The notes beneath the pieces were generated by a model. The model was not told the DNA's origin and ran no database searches. It worked only from the letters and a program-made list of their open reading frames with translations. A stretch of DNA of 64,000 bases from JAJTFA01 sp051715425 (GTDB lineage Bacteria > Bacteroidota > Bacteroidia > UKL13-3): assembly GCA_051715425.1 (NCBI GenBank), contig JBPXJS010000052.1, positions 62,001 through 126,000 of the forward strand. Reading direction: 5' to 3'. Shown here piece after piece: positions 28,543 to 37,863 of the stretch (within the stretch, counting starts at the first letter, position 1; every line of letters starts with the position of its first letter). The position numbers and the translations under genes are program-made.

Positions 28543-29174
28543 ATAAAACCAACTGTATATAATATATTACTTGCGATATTCAAGCCGGAGTGGATAACCC
28601 ACATATTTTGATTCCATTCGTGTGACTTGCTTAAAATTACATTATATAACATAAACAAGAAACAATTACCCATAAAATAAAGCAACAAACCAGAGTTTAG
28701 CCAAAATGTAGGACGCTTCTCAAGTGGTATGTTGCTATGGCTATTCAACTTGTGATAAAAATAACCTAGCCCGGCAATCGTCAGAATAAAGGATTCTATT
28801 GTTCTAAATAAGGTATTAAACATCCAAATGTTACCTGCAGTGAGCATATAAACAACATCTGAAATAACAAATAAAACAAGGACGACAAGTATGGTTCTTT
28901 TAACAATAGTATTTGTAAAAAGAACATAAAAAAATACCAGTAGAAGTGATGCCTCAATAATAGTAAATAAATGAAGCTCCGGAAGATTATTGATATTATT
29001 CTTTGCCAATATCAGAGATACAAACTCTGATATTGTAGAGAAAAAGATGAGGTATGAAAATATTTTTACTGGAATACTTGAAACCCTGTAGCACGATACT
29101 GCCATGACCAGTGGAGGCAGTATCGATAATACAGAGATATCTGAAATTACATTATAAAAAGAATTGCTGTCCAA
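28518..29174 (-). CDS. multi-TM membrane protein upstream of the histidine kinase
   Basis: This is a 218-residue protein with six or seven hydrophobic helices and short loops. Its last 25 bp overlap the kinase start, which implies translational coupling. Similar multi-TM proteins commonly precede HisKA_3 kinase/LuxR pairs in Bacteroidota, so a sensor role is likely by context. No catalytic or ligand motif is visible, and I do not recognise a named family. Confidence 0.75.
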   Translation of the reverse strand: MDSNSFYNVISDISVLSILPPLVMAVSCYRVSSIPVKIFSYLIFFSTISEFVSLILAKNNINNLPELHLFTIIEASLLLVFFYVLFTNTIVKRTILVVLVLFVISDVVYMLTAGNIWMFNTLFRTIESFILTIAGLGYFYHKLNSHSNIPLEKRPTFWLNSGLLLYFMGNCFLFMLYNVILSKSHEWNQNMWVIHSGLNIASNILYTVGFICSKRTAK

Positions 29175-29182
29175 AGCAATAA

Positions 29183-29494
29183 CTAATTATTTAGTGAGTT
29201 TGCCATACCGCATTGGGATGGACAAGGTTTCGAATAATCCGCGACTACCCCATCAACCATATCGTTCTCATTGGCATCTGCCCCAACAAGGATAAGTTGC
29301 TGTGTTCCGTCATCGTCTAATGCATAATAAATCCGGATGCCTTCGCACCCCTCCTGTGCCAGAATTTCATTTAAAATATCTTTCCCAAAAAAGTGGGCCC
29401 TGATTCCTTCTGAATTGGCGTTTCTGTAATTGGCAGTCCAGGATGCTGCCTTGCTGAGCTCAATTGGAGCTCCTTCTGATCCGTTGAATGGCAT
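29183..29494 (-). CDS. small conserved-looking hypothetical protein
   Basis: This 103-residue soluble protein begins MPFNGSEGAPIELSKAASWTANYR and has a mixed alpha/beta core with a GIRIYYALDDDGTQQLILVGAD strand-turn-strand. It ends in a Cys-containing tail (CPSQCGM) as if to bind metal or form a disulfide. It lies 8 bp upstream of the multi-TM/kinase/regulator genes, so it may be first in that operon and connected with its signal. I cannot name its family. Confidence 0.7.
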   Translation of the reverse strand: MPFNGSEGAPIELSKAASWTANYRNANSEGIRAHFFGKDILNEILAQEGCEGIRIYYALDDDGTQQLILVGADANENDMVDGVVADYSKPCPSQCGMANSLNN

Positions 29495-29860
29495 AGTTGG
29501 TATTTGGTTAATGTTACATCACGAATTTATCTATTGTATTACAGAAAAAAACTGCCCGATCTGACGAACAAAAACCTAAAAAATCACAACAATTTGAGGA
29601 CTAAAGCAATAGGTTGATTTCGGGTTGATTTATTTCTAAAAAAAAGAGTGTTTTCACTCTATGAAAAGAGTGTTTTCACTCTTTATAAAAATACCCTCCT
29701 TTTTAGCCTCTAAAATACCCTTCTGCCAATTGAAAAAGATAAAATAGCCTGTGTTAAGCCAACGTTTAACAAAAAATCTCTTTTTAACAGGGTAATTGAG
29801 CCTATTTACCTAAGCATCAAAAGTTAAGGCTCGATTTCGACACCCGCAATATCATTTTTT
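29495..29860. other. intergenic region with an orphan tandem palindrome
   Basis: Apart from the palindrome pair described separately (29646-29681) I see no gene here. The stretch 29690-29860 is AT-rich, without a convincing ORF or RNA fold, and lies upstream of the next promoter of the same type. Confidence 0.6.
29646..29681. promoter_or_regulatory. orphan tandem palindrome (site A)
   Basis: Two GAGTG-TTTT-CACTC units (29646-29659, 29668-29681) have centres 22 bp apart, as in the six promoter copies. The proximal unit is followed by TTTA instead of TTG, and no TAnnTTTG lies 21 bp on. No gene follows before site B, so this looks like a decayed promoter or an accessory binding site. Confidence 0.75.
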
Positions 29861-29951
29861 GAATAAATTATTCGCAAAAAAAAGAGTGTTTTCACTACTT
29901 AAAAAGAGTGTTTTCACTCTTGTATTGGGTAGGTATGATCAGGTAGTTTTG
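29861..29951 (+). promoter_or_regulatory. triple-palindrome promoter (site B)
   Basis: It holds an upstream palindrome GAATAAATTATTC (29861-29873), a distal unit GAGTGTTTTCACTA (29884-29897) and a proximal unit GAGTGTTTTCACTC (29906-29919). The -33 TTG is at 29920-29922, and the -7 box TAGTTTTG is at 29944-29951 after a 21-bp gap. The ATG of the 4-TM gene is 27 bp further on. The placement directly against -33 is that of an activator site. Confidence 0.88.
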
Positions 29952-29978
29952 AATTTCCTAAACCTAATAACCACCATT

Positions 29979-30608
29979 ATGAACTATTTTATCTTTTGGG
30001 CAACCCTTATTTTGCTTGCCTTTATTATTCTTGTTCTCGATAAAAAATTTGGTATGCTGCGCGATAACAGCACTGCCAGTCCCAGGCCTTACAGTTTTTC
30101 CCGTGTGCAGTTGGCCTGGTGGAGCGTGATCATTCTTTCCTGCATTATCACGGTGATACTTGGAAGGCAATGGCAAATTCCTGACCTGAGCACCTCCACC
30201 CTTTATCTGCTCGGTATAAGCAGTGCCACCACGATTGGTGCTACCCTCATTGACCTGAGTGATCAAAACAATACCAATATCACCACACTGAATCAAAATA
30301 CCCAAAGTGAAAATTTCTTTCTCGATATCATGTCGGATAAAAGCGGGGTGAGTGTTCATCGGTTTCAGACAGTCATTTTCAACCTTGTTTTCGGGGTTTG
30401 GTTTATCAAAAACTTTTTGATGAATATCAACAATACCGCTATAGCTATAAATGATATTATTCCTCTGGTAACAGATAATAACCTGATACTGCTTGGAGTA
30501 AGTTCAGGCATGTACACGGCTATTAAAGCAACTGAAAACAAACAAAACAATACCAATACACCGGCCGCAACTCCTGCTGCCAACACAGAAGAACAACCCA
30601 TAGGCTGA
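29979..30608 (+). CDS. four-TM membrane protein, first gene of the site B unit
   Basis: The start is ATG 29979. A longer frame from 29859 reads through the promoter palindromes and is not real. The 209-residue protein has four hydrophobic segments: one at the N-terminus, one after PYSFSRVQLAWW, and two later, each in the pattern LLGxSSxxxxG. It ends in a Thr/Asn/Ala-rich soluble tail. The repeated LLGISSATTIGA and LLGVSSGMYTA suggest an internal two-fold repeat. The family is unknown to me. It probably heads a seven-gene transcript that includes an amidase, a VTT protein and an Omp85-like barrel. Confidence 0.78.
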   Translation: MNYFIFWATLILLAFIILVLDKKFGMLRDNSTASPRPYSFSRVQLAWWSVIILSCIITVILGRQWQIPDLSTSTLYLLGISSATTIGATLIDLSDQNNTNITTLNQNTQSENFFLDIMSDKSGVSVHRFQTVIFNLVFGVWFIKNFLMNINNTAIAINDIIPLVTDNNLILLGVSSGMYTAIKATENKQNNTNTPAATPAANTEEQPIG

Positions 30609-30630
30609 TTAACACTATAATCCTAGAAAC

Positions 30631-31431
30631 ATGTCGACAGCAATTGAAACAAAATACAGCATTACCCCCAGGTACCTGCCCAAACCATCTAAGCGCAGGA
30701 GTGGTTTAAAAATAAACAAGGTGCGTTTTCTTGTAGCACACGATACCGGAAACCCCGGAAGTACAGCCGCCCAGAACGTGAGTTATTATACCAACTCTGC
30801 TCAGGTACAAAGTTCGTCTGCTCATTTATTTGTAGACGATAAAGAAATTATTGAATGTGTTCCCGCCCTTACATCAGATCCGGAAAAAGCGTGGCATGTA
30901 TTATACAATGTGCCAACCGACAATCAGCTTTATGGGGTAAATGCGAATGATGCAGCCATTGGCGTGGAGTACTGTTATGGCGGTAAAATAGATGCCGACA
31001 AAGCCTATGATAAATATGTATGGTTGCTTGCCAAATTGTGTTTTCAGTTTGGGCTGGATCCAAGCAAAGATATTGTTGGGCATTTTTTTCTGGACCCGGC
31101 AAGAAAAACAGATCCGCTTACAGGTTTAGCAGCCAGCCGCAGAACCTATGAGCAACTGATACGGGATGTGGTTGCTGATTTTGCCTTATTTAACGGGAAC
31201 CCCAGCGGCACCATACAGTCTCAGCCGTTTCAAACCACCGGAAAAGTGCTGGTAAAACTCAATCTGAGGGAAGCCCCCAATACGCGGGCAGGCGTGGTTC
31301 AGGTACTCACAGCCGGAACTCCGGTAACCATTACTGAACGCACCACCTCAGGGGAATCGGTAAATAATAACAATGTTTGGTTTAAGGATAACAACGGCAG
31401 GTGGTTGTGGAGTGGCGGGGTCACGTTATAA
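30631..31431 (+). CDS. N-acetylmuramoyl-L-alanine amidase (amidase_2) with C-terminal SH3 domain
   Basis: This is a 266-residue enzyme. Residues about 28-180 are a type 2 amidase/PGRP fold: zinc-binding His in FLVAHDTGN, an SSAHLFVDDKEI strand, GVEYCY, and the late VGHFFLDPARKTDP with the second zinc-ligand His and the Lys/Asp of phage-type amidases. Residues about 205-266 form a bacterial SH3 domain (LNLREAPN...WLWSG). It would cut the peptide from peptidoglycan glycan. It has no signal peptide, so its release needs a holin, cell lysis, or another export path such as loading in an injection particle. It is the second gene of the site B unit. Confidence 0.88.
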   Translation: MSTAIETKYSITPRYLPKPSKRRSGLKINKVRFLVAHDTGNPGSTAAQNVSYYTNSAQVQSSSAHLFVDDKEIIECVPALTSDPEKAWHVLYNVPTDNQLYGVNANDAAIGVEYCYGGKIDADKAYDKYVWLLAKLCFQFGLDPSKDIVGHFFLDPARKTDPLTGLAASRRTYEQLIRDVVADFALFNGNPSGTIQSQPFQTTGKVLVKLNLREAPNTRAGVVQVLTAGTPVTITERTTSGESVNNNNVWFKDNNGRWLWSGGVTL

Positions 31432-31444
31432 ATCATTACCTAAT

Positions 31445-32089
31445 ATGAAAATACTGCTGCTCCAGGTACTCGCCTTTTCCATTTTTTTTCTGATTCTGTT
31501 TGCACTCACTTTTAATTTAGATTTTACTGCATCCATTCTTCTTTTTCTTCAAGACAATACCTTCCTTTCAGCCTGCACCAGCATATTTATTCTTGGTGCA
31601 GATATCCTACTTCCGGTTCCTTCCAGTGTGGTGATGTTGCTAAACGGCAAATTGTTTGGCATTGTTTCCGGAACGGTTATTTCCTGCGCGGGTCTTATGC
31701 TCTCCACATTTGCAGGGTATTTTATCGGCAAAAAAATAACCACCCGCCTGTCTTATTTTATTAACCCCAAACAGCAGGCCGAATCCGAGCGATTGTTTCA
31801 GAACTGGGGATTAATTATTCTCATTGTAAGCAGACCCATTCCATTGTTATCTGAAAGCATCAGCATCGTTGCGGGTATGCAGCGCATGTCATTTTCAACC
31901 TTATTTTTTTCTTCCCTGGCCGGTTCACTTCCGGGCGCATTTATCTATGCATATTATGGCGCTTTTTCCAATACAGAACAAAACCAATACCTGAGTTTTT
32001 TGCTGGTGGTTGCAATAGCATCTCTGGCATTTATCATTTCCCGATTACTAAAAACCCTATTTAATAAAAAACACTATGAGCTACTTTGA
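31445..32089 (+). CDS. VTT/DedA-like (SNARE-associated/TVP38) membrane protein
   Basis: Start chosen at MKILLLQV, 14 bp after the amidase stop; an upstream ATG lies inside the amidase gene. The 214-residue protein has five or six hydrophobic helices. It has the VTT features of a re-entrant loop (ADILLPVPSSVVMLLNGKLFG) and the conserved VSRPIPLLSESISIVAGMQRMS segment with R and P. VTT proteins move or scramble lipids, including carrier lipids. The gene overlaps the next one by 14 bp. Confidence 0.83.
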   Translation: MKILLLQVLAFSIFFLILFALTFNLDFTASILLFLQDNTFLSACTSIFILGADILLPVPSSVVMLLNGKLFGIVSGTVISCAGLMLSTFAGYFIGKKITTRLSYFINPKQQAESERLFQNWGLIILIVSRPIPLLSESISIVAGMQRMSFSTLFFSSLAGSLPGAFIYAYYGAFSNTEQNQYLSFLLVVAIASLAFIISRLLKTLFNKKHYELL

Positions 32090-34187
32090 TTTTCCCAGAA
32101 TGAATTTTACCGGTTCGGTAACCATTAATGTCGGAACCGTAAACAATGATGATTACGGAGCCGGAGGCACTACCATAGCATCAGGACCCGGAACAGGCCA
32201 ATACCTCAGGTTATCCGACTCTGTGAATGTGCAGGCACTTACTTATGGAATGAGCGATTCAGAATTTATCACCTGGTGTAATACTCCACTTGATGTTACC
32301 TATCCGCCTCCACCTCCGCCTGCGGGACCCAGCCCTGTATTGCCCGGAGAATGGAATTATTATGGTGATATGGGTGTGACCTTTAACGGTGTAAATGTAG
32401 TTGGGGTGAATCTGGTAGATGGCACTTTACAAACTTCAGGCAATACTTTAATAGGAACCAACCTCTCTTTTAATAACGATGCCGGACGCAGCACTGCCCT
32501 TATCTGTGATGTAAATCCCGAGGATGTTCCCACCTCACAAATTTTTGCTGATGTAATGGCACTGCGCGATTCACAGGGCAATAGCTTATTTCAGGGGGCA
32601 CCATCAAAAGCCGTAACCCGGTGGATTAACTTTTTCCGTAATGCCAATTTACAGGGATCAGCCGGTGCTTCGGGCGTGTTTCAGCATGTTATTCCTATCA
32701 GCAATTTTCAGGATCCTGGCGTACAGCAAATACTAACCGCACTTGGATACACGGCCACCAATCAACCCGTTAACCCGGCTGGTTTTGTGGTAAGGTATTC
32801 CATTTATCAAACCATACCGCCTATTTCTCCCATGAATTATAGTAATTATAACGATTACAATACAGCATTAATGAACCTCTATAAGGAGCCATACCCTAAT
32901 AACCAAAACCCTGGTATTGGCACCGTGAGCGGAACCATTGGTTTGTACTATAGCGGAGAAATGCAATCCATTACCATGGGGCGTTACCTGATCCCACCTG
33001 CACCAACCGGAAACCCAACACCACCACCGGTTCCACCAAATATTCCTATGACTATGTTTAGCACAGGAACGTACACCACTAATAATGGTCAGGGTAATTT
33101 TCAACTCGGATCAGTAGTGGCGAAAATGTATCCTCCTGCCTCAGCATCAGGTACCGGGCGTATCACACTTGATGTGTGTAATGCATTTCCTGAAAACTAT
33201 GTTCCGGCATCCGGAACTAATCCTGCAACAAATAATAAATTTGTTTTTACAGGGTATAACGACAGTACAGGTATTATACTTGGTTATATTCCAAATGGAG
33301 AAACAGCTATTACCAAAATAGCCGATCTTAATTATGCCGATACTTCTCTTTATATTAATGGTGGGGGTTTGATGGATATTACCGGCATCTCCTCAACCAC
33401 CTTAACAGACATTCAAAACGGATCGCTTGTTATTGCCTTTACCAATAACGGAACTATTGGTGCTCCTTTACTTACCGAATGCGATTATATGATTGCAAGC
33501 GATCAGGTGGCTGTATATGCTGAACAAAATCAGACAAGCATTTTTTATCGCAATGATGCCCCCGTTCCTGTAAATTGCTGCGTAAATGTTTATTATAAAG
33601 GCAGCCCTATCACCAATAATGTTAGTCTAATTGTTCAGGAAGCTCAAACCACTCCAAATGTTCCGGGGCCAACCGGAGACCAGCTTACAGGCAACACTCA
33701 GACCATACTTGTTACACCATTAACAAACAATAATGTTCCACTTACTTTAGGCGTAGCAAACAGAGGTAATTTATTATACCGTGTTGCTATTGCAGATAGC
33801 TCATTGGCAACAGCATCACCAATGCCCTGCAATCAAATATACAGTTACGCATATCTAAATCTGGCTACTGATTTTTATATTAACCTGCGCGTATTGCCAC
33901 AGGATGATTACTCTGCATATATTGATAAAAACGGAAATGCCATACAAACAATCCCATGGACTTACTTATACAGTAATGTACTGCAATACTACAACCTCAT
34001 ATTCCCGGCAATGGGTTTGCATGTTCCTTTTGAAGAAGCTGTTTGGCAGGATCTGGCCGCAACCATCTATCAACGTGTAGATATCTCCAACTGGCCTTCG
34101 GTTATTTCCATGCCTCGTACCCGCGATCTCTCACAAACCCGCAGGCAACTCATTCAGGCATGGTGCAAACAATATATGCCCGCTTAA
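32076..34187 (+). CDS. large unknown protein without signal peptide
   Basis: This 703-residue protein starts MSYFDFPRMNFTGSVTINVGTVNND. It is beta-rich and full of Asn, Thr, Gly and Pro, with two proline runs (YPPPPPPAGP and TPPPVPPNIP). It has no signal peptide, no membrane segment and no catalytic motif I can name. The opening, a short FDFPRxxFTG followed by a TVNN stretch, looks like a conserved start of a protein family I have no name for. It overlaps the VTT gene and is fourth in the site B unit. A structural, carbohydrate-binding or cargo role is possible, but none is shown. Confidence 0.8.
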   Translation: MSYFDFPRMNFTGSVTINVGTVNNDDYGAGGTTIASGPGTGQYLRLSDSVNVQALTYGMSDSEFITWCNTPLDVTYPPPPPPAGPSPVLPGEWNYYGDMGVTFNGVNVVGVNLVDGTLQTSGNTLIGTNLSFNNDAGRSTALICDVNPEDVPTSQIFADVMALRDSQGNSLFQGAPSKAVTRWINFFRNANLQGSAGASGVFQHVIPISNFQDPGVQQILTALGYTATNQPVNPAGFVVRYSIYQTIPPISPMNYSNYNDYNTALMNLYKEPYPNNQNPGIGTVSGTIGLYYSGEMQSITMGRYLIPPAPTGNPTPPPVPPNIPMTMFSTGTYTTNNGQGNFQLGSVVAKMYPPASASGTGRITLDVCNAFPENYVPASGTNPATNNKFVFTGYNDSTGIILGYIPNGETAITKIADLNYADTSLYINGGGLMDITGISSTTLTDIQNGSLVIAFTNNGTIGAPLLTECDYMIASDQVAVYAEQNQTSIFYRNDAPVPVNCCVNVYYKGSPITNNVSLIVQEAQTTPNVPGPTGDQLTGNTQTILVTPLTNNNVPLTLGVANRGNLLYRVAIADSSLATASPMPCNQIYSYAYLNLATDFYINLRVLPQDDYSAYIDKNGNAIQTIPWTYLYSNVLQYYNLIFPAMGLHVPFEEAVWQDLAATIYQRVDISNWPSVISMPRTRDLSQTRRQLIQAWCKQYMPA

Positions 34188-34212
34188 CCAAACAGTACTT
34201 AAACTTAATTAA

Positions 34213-35664
34213 ATGAACACCATGAAAAAAATTCTTATCATAACCCTTTGTACCATGATTGGTGCATCGGTGTGGGCACAAAAACCTGCAAAAAAACAAC
34301 CTGCAAAACCAAAGGGGAATACCCCTATTTCTCTTCCTTTTCAATTTGGTTTCTATAATATCAATGTAACACCTGTTTCCAGCGATACACCCGGGCTGCC
34401 TTATCAATCATTTATAAGTGGGAGCAATGGCAACAATATCCTTATTGTTGGCGGAAGATCAAACGGATTTCACGGAACTGATGGAACAGACTCAGCCATT
34501 AACTTTCCGGCCTATTATTCCAATGCCAATTTTATTGTATATAACCCAACAACAGGTGTCATGCAAACAGCCCCTGTTCCGGCTGCATACCTTGATCAAT
34601 TGAGCTCTACCAATATGTTAAGTTACCAAAGTGGCGACACCTTATATGGTTGCGGTGGGTATGGAAAAAACAGTTCAGGCAATTATGTTACCTATAATGG
34701 TTTTTTTGCCATCAGTGTATCGCAAATGATTAATGCCATACTCAACGGTACTACCGCTAACCTGTCTCAATACATGGTGAGTACCCAAAATAATTACATG
34801 GCTGTTACAGGAGGTGAGTTGCTTAAAATGGGCAATTACTTTTATGTGGTAATGGGACAAAATTTTACCGGATTGTATGCTCCACCACCCCAACAAAACA
34901 GTGTTCAAATTTATACCAACTCCATACGTAAGTTTACTGTTACCAATACAGGAAGTGCCCTGAGTGTTTTGCTGGTTGACTCATTCACCGATGGCAACAG
35001 CCCCGATAGTACTTCCCGCTTTCACCGAAGAGATTTAAATGTGGTTCCCATTATCAATACAGATAAAAAACCGGGTATAGCAGTATATGGTGGTGTATTT
35101 ACCCAAAAAGTAAATGGTGTTTGGGTGAACCCTGTTTATATTACCCAAGGTGCAAACAACAGCACCAATGTAAATATTGATGCAAACTTTACTCAGAAGT
35201 TTAATCAATATGGATGTGCACAGGTATTGTGTTATGAACCCAATACCAATACCATGGTTACCAACCTTCTTGGAGGTATCAGTTATTATGCATATAACAG
35301 CAATGGTGTTTTATTGCCAGATGCGGCTGTTCCATTTAGTAAAACCATCTCCACGATTTTCAGAAACGCTTTTGGTAGTCTGGAAACCTATACTGCCTAT
35401 AATGCAGGATTGCCTGATTATGTTGGAGCCGAATCTAAATTTTTTCCTTTACAAAATTTGCTTTACAGTGGCAGCAATGAGATTATCGATTTGTCCAAGG
35501 TGCCTATTAACGGTAAACCAACCTTTGTAGGATATATGTTTGGGGGAATCCGTGCAACCTCTGCACAAAGCAGTACCATCAACCCTACTATGGCCAATAA
35601 AAAACTTTACCGCGTTTATATTACCAGAAGCATTATTTACCCGGTAAAAAAAACCACTAAATGA
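34213..35664 (+). CDS. secreted hypothetical protein with beta-propeller look
   Basis: This is a 483-residue protein with a signal peptide (MKKILIITLCTMIGASVWAQ, beginning at residue 4; ATG 34222 is an alternative start). The mature part has many short strands with repeated GG, YGCGGYG and VYGGVF turns, consistent with a kelch-like propeller, though no clean repeat signature is present. It ends in a basic tail. Its stop overlaps the next start as ATGA, so it is translationally coupled to the Omp85-like barrel. Periplasmic or surface location is likely; its role is unknown. Confidence 0.75.
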   Translation: MNTMKKILIITLCTMIGASVWAQKPAKKQPAKPKGNTPISLPFQFGFYNINVTPVSSDTPGLPYQSFISGSNGNNILIVGGRSNGFHGTDGTDSAINFPAYYSNANFIVYNPTTGVMQTAPVPAAYLDQLSSTNMLSYQSGDTLYGCGGYGKNSSGNYVTYNGFFAISVSQMINAILNGTTANLSQYMVSTQNNYMAVTGGELLKMGNYFYVVMGQNFTGLYAPPPQQNSVQIYTNSIRKFTVTNTGSALSVLLVDSFTDGNSPDSTSRFHRRDLNVVPIINTDKKPGIAVYGGVFTQKVNGVWVNPVYITQGANNSTNVNIDANFTQKFNQYGCAQVLCYEPNTNTMVTNLLGGISYYAYNSNGVLLPDAAVPFSKTISTIFRNAFGSLETYTAYNAGLPDYVGAESKFFPLQNLLYSGSNEIIDLSKVPINGKPTFVGYMFGGIRATSAQSSTINPTMANKKLYRVYITRSIIYPVKKTTK

Positions 35665-36752
35665 TCAAACGGTTTCTCTTTGTTATATATACATTGATTA
35701 CACCTGTTTTATATCTGAAAGCGCAGGAAAGCGACAGCAGCACAACTAAAAAAGTGCTGCTGTTGCCCGTTCCTGCTATTGGCAAAAGCCTGGAAACAGG
35801 TTGGTATTTTGGGGCGGTATGTTTGTTTAAATTCAAAAACTATTTTCGTACACCTCAATATTCCACAGCAAAGGCGGAGGTAAACTATACTTTAAACAAG
35901 CAGATTATTCTAAATGCCTCCTGGTTTGTTTACACACATGAGAATAAAAATATCATCATTGGCGATAACTCCTTTCTCTATTTTCCTGAAAACTTTTATG
36001 GCATTGGAAACAATACTACCGCTTCGGGCGAAATTTATTATACCGCCAAAAGAACCGAGCTCTATAACGCAGTATTATGGAAAATAAAACCACCCATATA
36101 CGCAGGTGTATCAACCAGAATTCAGGGCATTACCTCGGTAAATATTACCGGTACAAAAACAGAAATTAACAGGGAACTGGAAACCAATAATGCAGGTTGG
36201 GTTTACGGCATAGGCCCTCACTTGCTTATAGATAAACGCGACAGAATACTAAATCCATCTGCAGGCAGCTACCTGATAGACGCAGAAAATATCAATTTTC
36301 TTAAAGAAAAAAACACACAGGGAACTTCTGCATTCAGCAATATAAAAACAGATATCAGGCTTTACCACAAATTATTCAGCAATACCATTCTTGCCTGGCA
36401 ATATTACGGCCTTTACACGTTTGGAAATCCACCATACAGACTAACCGGACTTATGGGCAGCGATAGCCATATGCGCGGTTATTACCAGGGCCGGTACAGA
36501 GATAATAACTACGCTACGGTGCAGGCTGAGGCGCGTGTAAGTATTAAACCCTGGATAGGTTTTACCATATTCAGCGGAGTAGGCGAAGTGTGGAGAAAGG
36601 CTGCCGATGTTTCCATAGATACCATAAAATACACAACCGGAATCGGGTTTCGTTTAAGGGTAGATAAATCTGATCAGATTAACCTGCGACTTGATTATGC
36701 CATTGGTAAAGAAACATCCGGATTTTATGTGGCATTTGGAGAAGCTTTTTAG
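35661..36752 (+). CDS. outer-membrane beta-barrel, BamA/Omp85 (surface antigen) type
   Basis: This 363-residue protein has a signal peptide ending LKAQ and a 16-strand-like barrel (alternating aromatic strands throughout). It has the conserved substrate/lid motif of Omp85 proteins as MRGYYQGRYRDNN (about residues 273-285) and ends in an aromatic residue (FGEAF). There is no room for POTRA domains, so it is a barrel-only Omp85 relative like those encoded beside patatins and lipases. The following transcription unit does contain a patatin. It may insert or move a partner across the outer membrane; this is inference. Confidence 0.8.
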   Translation: MIKRFLFVIYTLITPVLYLKAQESDSSTTKKVLLLPVPAIGKSLETGWYFGAVCLFKFKNYFRTPQYSTAKAEVNYTLNKQIILNASWFVYTHENKNIIIGDNSFLYFPENFYGIGNNTTASGEIYYTAKRTELYNAVLWKIKPPIYAGVSTRIQGITSVNITGTKTEINRELETNNAGWVYGIGPHLLIDKRDRILNPSAGSYLIDAENINFLKEKNTQGTSAFSNIKTDIRLYHKLFSNTILAWQYYGLYTFGNPPYRLTGLMGSDSHMRGYYQGRYRDNNYATVQAEARVSIKPWIGFTIFSGVGEVWRKAADVSIDTIKYTTGIGFRLRVDKSDQINLRLDYAIGKETSGFYVAFGEAF

Positions 36753-36780
36753 CAACCAGTTAAACAAAAAGTAAAAACCT

Positions 36781-37242
36781 ATGTTAAATATTAGAATCGC
36801 ATTCATCAGCAACAACAACCCAATGAACATTATTAATGATCTATCCGAAACCGGCAAAGTAATTACAAATGTGGGTGAGCTTATTAAACAAAACCGGTCT
36901 GGGGGACATCCAGAGCTTTATCAGTTTGTATTGTTATTAAAGGAGATAGGGCGTGAGCTTGAGCAGACCTACAGAAAACTTTTAAGATATGAAAACCCGC
37001 TGTCTCATTGTATTATGCTGGAGGAACACGCACGCAACCTGCATCATCATCTCCTGTTATATTCCAATGAGCAACTGGCATTAAACCTCTCAAATAAACT
37101 GCTACAGAAAAAATCTATCGACCATCTGTTCGACAGGGTACAGGCAGGTACGGTTGATCTAACCGATCTGAATAAAATTGATGAAGCAGCAGCCTGTTTT
37201 TACGATACAGCCGAAAAATTGCGCAAATTCTCGCATAATTGA
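36781..37242 (+). CDS. small helical cytosolic protein
   Basis: This is a 153-residue (or 139-residue, if ATG 36823 is used) mostly helical protein with amphipathic repeats and a His-rich stretch HARNLHHHLLLYSNEQLALN. It has no signal peptide. The family is not recognised. It is the last gene of the site B unit and is separated from the next promoter of the same type by about 50 bp. Confidence 0.65.
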   Translation: MLNIRIAFISNNNPMNIINDLSETGKVITNVGELIKQNRSGGHPELYQFVLLLKEIGRELEQTYRKLLRYENPLSHCIMLEEHARNLHHHLLLYSNEQLALNLSNKLLQKKSIDHLFDRVQAGTVDLTDLNKIDEAAACFYDTAEKLRKFSHN

Positions 37243-37288
37243 GCTTTTTGCCTTAAACCTCTTGTCCTGCAAGGTTTTCCAACAATTT

Positions 37289-37382
37289 CGGCATAATTTA
37301 TACCGTAAAAAAAAGAGTGTTTTCACTCTCAAAAAAGAGTGTTTTCACTCTTGATTCCTATATGTTTCATTTACCATCTTTG
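37289..37382 (+). promoter_or_regulatory. triple-palindrome promoter (site C)
   Basis: It holds an upstream palindrome CGGcATAATTTATaCCG (37289-37305) and two exact GAGTGTTTTCACTC units (37315-37328, 37337-37350). TTG is at 37351-37353. After a 21-bp gap comes CATCTTTG (37375-37382, one mismatch from TAnnTTTG). The upstream palindrome is one base further away than in the other sites. Confidence 0.83.
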
Positions 37383-37406
37383 CTGTTCAGTTAATGTTAC
37401 ATAACC

Positions 37407-37841
37407 ATGTCTGGCACGGGAAATATGGTAAGCGATATGGTGAATCACTTATTCACCCGGGTCAGGTTATGGTTTAGCTTCATCACCGCAACAAAAAAAC
37501 AGATGGCACGAAAATTATTTGTAAACAATACGGAATACCTCATTCAGGGAACACTGGCCGTAAGACAAGGCTCCAATACAGGAACAGCGCTTTATACTGT
37601 TTCATTTACCATTAATCCGCGTACACAACAAAATGTGAACTATGGAGACCTTCATAACCCGTATGCTGACGGCCTTGAGGTATCCGCCATAGAAAACGGA
37701 ACAATTGTTCTTACAGAGCAAATAACCATGCAGGAAGGCGGTATCACAGATAAGGAGTTTAATACCAATGATACCATCTACATTAATATGAACGACAACA
37801 ATCATTTTATGATTACCGCAGCCAATACATGGACCATCTGA
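37407..37841 (+). CDS. small unknown protein, first gene of the site C unit
   Basis: The start at 37407 gives 144 residues and a 5' leader of about 15-20 nt, like the other site genes. ATG 37503 (MARKLFVNN) would give 112 residues and drop a less regular N-terminus. The body is beta-rich with many Asn, Thr and Ile residues and no signal peptide or membrane helix. I do not recognise it. Cotranscription with the membrane patatin that follows (22 bp) suggests a partner, possibly an immunity or accessory protein, but that is only context. Confidence 0.65.
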   Translation: MSGTGNMVSDMVNHLFTRVRLWFSFITATKKQMARKLFVNNTEYLIQGTLAVRQGSNTGTALYTVSFTINPRTQQNVNYGDLHNPYADGLEVSAIENGTIVLTEQITMQEGGITDKEFNTNDTIYINMNDNNHFMITAANTWTI

Positions 37842-37863
37842 CACCTTTTTAAATACTCAATCA

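Noticed and set aside
29859..29978. N-terminal extension of the 4-TM protein through the palindromes (KKRVFSLLKKSVFTL)
   Set aside because: It translates the promoter repeat itself and lies upstream of and across the -33/-7 boxes. ATG 29979 follows the predicted transcript start.
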